From: Kangiella sp.
GTDB lineage: Bacteria; Pseudomonadota; Gammaproteobacteria; Enterobacterales; Kangiellaceae
Assembly (NCBI GenBank): GCA_026195755.1
Contig: JAPHRL010000243.1
Coordinates: 1 to 7,804, forward strand
Reading direction: 5' to 3'
DNA length: 7,804 nucleotides
Shown: positions 5,850 to 7,804 of the stretch, one piece after another
Layout: every line of letters begins with the position of its first letter
Numbering within the stretch: position 1 is the stretch's first letter
Position numbers and translations under genes: made by a program
Notes under the pieces: generated by a model
Told to the model about the DNA's origin: nothing
Databases searched by the model: none
Seen by the model: only the letters and a program-made list of their open reading frames with translations

Positions 5850-7577
5850 TCAAGCCAAACGCTCAAAATATTGAATCATGAGCTGTAACTCGGGAACGTT
5901 ATAATAATCGTTAATATCAGGCTTATAAACTGCCCGTATTTTTTGCGCGGGCTGTGATAGCCACTCTTCAACATCAATCCTGAAAGCGATTGCTGGAATG
6001 GGAGTTTGCTGGTCGCAGGCCTGTAAAGTTAACTTCAAATGATTCTCTCCAACAATGCGATGATTCAATACTATAAACTCGCCATCAAAAGCCGGCTCCG
6101 GAAAGCCCTGTCCAAAGGGCCCGGCTAACGCCAGCTCATGAGCGGTATCAATCGTCATGTCTTCTTGCTTTAACTCACCGTCTGTTTCAATCACATCCTC
6201 AATCATCTTACCATTAAGCAAATCAGCCACTGCCTTTTCAAAAGCCCTCTGAAACTTCTCCAAATTATTCAGGGGCATGGATAAACCTGCAGCCATCGCA
6301 TGACCACCAAATTTCTCAACTAATTGCGGGTGCCGACTATCGACCAGCGCCAGAGCATCTCGAATATGCACTTCTTTAACCGAACGTGCAGAACCCTTAA
6401 TACTCACCTCATCGGCATTGGCAAACACAATACAGGGCTTGTTTACTTTCTCTTTGATTCGAGAGGCCAACAACCCCACCACCCCTTGGTGCCAATGTGG
6501 TTCATACAAGCAAACTGAATGGTCAAACTCACCAGTATGCCAATCAACCTCTTCCAGTTTTGAAAGCGCCTCATCTTGCATATCCTGCTCAACTTGGCGG
6601 CGGTCGCTGTTTAAACTGTGTAAGATTTCTGCCAGTTCTTTTGCCGCGCCTTCATCCTCCGCCAGCAAACACTCAATCCCCACTGACATATCATCCAGTC
6701 GCCCAGCAGCATTGAGACGGGGGCCAACTGAAAAGCCTAAATCTGTAGCCGTTACCTTTGCCAACTGCCTTTTGGCAAGTTTCAATAAAGCCTGAATTCC
6801 TGGTCGGCAACGACCTGCTCGAATCAATTTCAAACCATTGTGAACCAATAAACGATTATTTGAATCCAAAGGCACAACATCAGCCACAGTCCCCAGGGCA
6901 ACGATATCAAGATAGTGTGCCAAATTAGGCTCTTCAATAACTTGCGACTCAAACCAGTTGTCTTCTCGCAAACGAGCTCTTAAAGCTAGTAAGACATAAA
7001 AAACGACCCCCACACCAGCCATATTTTTGCTAGGAAATATATCTCCCGGCTGATTGGGGTTCACAATAGCATTAGCTTGCGGTAGTTCATCACCAGCTAA
7101 GTGGTGATCGGTAATCAGTACTTTAATTCCCGCTTGTTGCGCAGCTGAAACGCCAGCGATGCTCGAAATGCCGTTATCCACAGTTACAATCAGGTCGGGC
7201 TTTAACTCCTTGGCGACTTCGATCAACTCTGGTGACAAGCCATACCCAAACTCAAAACGATTAGGGACCAGATAGTCCACATGCTTAGCACCAAAAGCAG
7301 TCAAAACCAGTTTTGCCAAAGCACTACTGGTCGCACCGTCAGCATCAAAATCGCCGACGACCAGTATTCTTTGCTGCTCTGTTATAGCTTCAGCCAGCAA
7401 AGCCACCGCTTCATCCATACCTTTTAAATCATGATATGGAAGCAACCGAGCAAGAGAGTAATCAAGCTCAGCGGAAGCCTGTATGCCACGATAGGAATAG
7501 ACTCGGTTTAATACTGAGCTGGAGGTTATAGGCTTGATACCTTCCTGTGACGAACGTTGCCGAATAATTTTTTTCAT
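5850..7577 (-). CDS. recJ: Single-stranded-DNA 5'-3' exonuclease RecJ
   Basis: Cytoplasmic exonuclease that degrades single-stranded DNA 5' to 3' in RecF-pathway recombination, mismatch repair and base-excision repair. The 575-residue length matches E. coli RecJ (577) and similarity spans the whole protein. The DHH-family metal ligands are all present: DFDADG with Asp76, Asp78 and Asp80; Asp134 in VTVDNG; the DHH triad Asp157-His158-His159; and Asp224 in LDIVALGTVADVVPL. GPRLNAAGRLDD lies at 285-296. The DHHA1 domain carries KFGGHAMAAG at about 422-431, and the C-terminal OB-fold region covers about 455-575. The ATG at 7577 is the natural start (MKKIIRQRSS) with an in-frame stop 12 bases further up, but the ribosome binding site is poor, suggesting modest translation. 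recJ is divergent from the gene at 7667 and convergent with the lipoprotein gene. Confidence 0.97.
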   Translation of the reverse strand: MKKIIRQRSSQEGIKPITSSSVLNRVYSYRGIQASAELDYSLARLLPYHDLKGMDEAVALLAEAITEQQRILVVGDFDADGATSSALAKLVLTAFGAKHVDYLVPNRFEFGYGLSPELIEVAKELKPDLIVTVDNGISSIAGVSAAQQAGIKVLITDHHLAGDELPQANAIVNPNQPGDIFPSKNMAGVGVVFYVLLALRARLREDNWFESQVIEEPNLAHYLDIVALGTVADVVPLDSNNRLLVHNGLKLIRAGRCRPGIQALLKLAKRQLAKVTATDLGFSVGPRLNAAGRLDDMSVGIECLLAEDEGAAKELAEILHSLNSDRRQVEQDMQDEALSKLEEVDWHTGEFDHSVCLYEPHWHQGVVGLLASRIKEKVNKPCIVFANADEVSIKGSARSVKEVHIRDALALVDSRHPQLVEKFGGHAMAAGLSMPLNNLEKFQRAFEKAVADLLNGKMIEDVIETDGELKQEDMTIDTAHELALAGPFGQGFPEPAFDGEFIVLNHRIVGENHLKLTLQACDQQTPIPAIAFRIDVEEWLSQPAQKIRAVYKPDINDYYNVPELQLMIQYFERLA

Positions 7578-7626
7578 AATATTTGTTAATTACCGAATTG
7601 ACACTTTGATCCAGCGTTCAATGAAT

Positions 7627-7635
7627 TGCTATTAT
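7627..7635 (+). promoter_or_regulatory. Extended -10 element for the divergent gene at 7667
   Basis: TGCTATTAT is an extended -10 (TG, one base, then TATTAT with five of six consensus positions). It would start transcription about 25 bases before the ATG at 7667. A perfect TTGACA at 7598-7603 is present but lies 26 bases from this hexamer, too far to pair with it; paired at 17 bases it would need ATGAAT (7621-7626), a poor -10. The element overlaps the recJ -10 on the other strand. Confidence 0.5.
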
Positions 7636-7636
7636 A
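7631..7636 (-). promoter_or_regulatory. -10 element of the recJ promoter
   Basis: Minus strand reads a perfect TATAAT (7636-7631), 53 bases before the recJ ATG, giving an expected leader of about 46 bases. No good -35 hexamer is found at normal spacing; TTTTAT/TTTTTA upstream matches only partly. Confidence 0.55.
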
Positions 7637-7666
7637 GGTATTCATTACAGCAGATAAAAATCAATC

Positions 7667-7804
7667 ATGGACTTTTCTCTGGATAACACTCCTGGACGGT
7701 ATAAGATTAAATCCTATGACTCAGGGGCTATTATCATTAATGATGCGACATATCAGGACCCAATTGTATTGGGACTTGAACACTTGCAGGACAATATACT
7801 GCCA
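7667..7804 (+). CDS. Mth938/DUF498 (NDUFAF3-like) domain protein, 3' end outside the window
   Basis: The first 46 codons from the ATG at 7667 are open to the right edge. The peptide begins MDFSLDNTPGRYKIKSYDSG, followed by AIIINDATYQDPIVLGLEHL. The order of a tyrosine-isoleucine strand, a glycine turn, a hydrophobic strand ending in Asn-Asp, then a tyrosine and a short strand is what small Mth938-like (DUF498) proteins show at their N-terminus; the mitochondrial relative NDUFAF3 helps complex I assembly, while bacterial members have no settled role. Full members are about 110-130 residues, so most of the gene is probably cut off. The ribosome binding site is weak. The call rests on a short piece and pattern memory. 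Confidence 0.65.
   Translation, partial: MDFSLDNTPGRYKIKSYDSGAIIINDATYQDPIVLGLEHLQDNILP

Noticed and set aside
5586..5888. A 100-codon plus-strand frame overlapping the lipoprotein gene and the end of recJ
   Set aside because: The overlapping frame has a signal peptide, lipobox and ribosome binding site; this one has none and crosses two genes.
6418..6795. A 125-codon plus-strand open frame opposite recJ
   Set aside because: It overlaps conserved RecJ motifs on the minus strand and its serine-rich translation looks like no protein; it is best explained as a shadow.
1..7804. A hidden defence, toxin-antitoxin, mobile or CRISPR system
   Set aside because: Nearly all the sequence is accounted for by conserved housekeeping genes; no repeats, transposase, integrase or paired small genes were seen.

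Overview
The window reads as ordinary chromosome of a marine-type gammaproteobacterium. G+C is moderate (roughly the low-to-mid 40s percent by eye), coding is dense, and the barA and recJ products resemble their Escherichia coli counterparts along almost their whole length. A Kangiella-like or related lineage would fit, but that is a guess from composition and gene content. I see no mobile element, CRISPR array, tRNA, rRNA or defence cluster.

Layout, left to right. (1) Bases 1 to about 120 are G+C-rich (about 62% by hand count) and do not resemble the barA gene they run into; they carry a coding-like reading on the minus strand. (2) barA, plus strand, ends at 2819 and encodes a BarA/GacS-type hybrid sensor kinase. 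Its normal N-terminus with the first membrane helix is absent from the window. (3) A hairpin terminator at 2833-2858 serves barA and probably also mtaB, which converges on it. (4) mtaB, minus strand, encodes a radical-SAM tRNA methylthiotransferase. (5) mscS, minus strand, lies upstream of mtaB but is separated from it by its own strong terminator at 4331-4355, so the two are probably not one operon. (6) A 192-bp divergent spacer leads to a small plus-strand lipoprotein gene of unknown function. (7) recJ, minus strand, converges on the lipoprotein gene with only a 34-bp gap. (8) A short divergent spacer holds overlapping promoter -10 elements for recJ and for a plus-strand gene starting at 7667, whose first 46 codons look like a Mth938/DUF498 protein; it runs off the right edge.

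The genes do not form a single pathway: signal transduction and carbon-storage control (barA), tRNA modification (mtaB), osmotic safety valve (mscS), envelope lipoprotein, DNA repair (recJ). No convincing undescribed system was found. The points most worth a second look are the foreign-looking left edge fused in frame to barA, the shared symmetric -10 element between recJ and its divergent neighbour, and the uncharacterised glycine-rich, two-cysteine lipoprotein.
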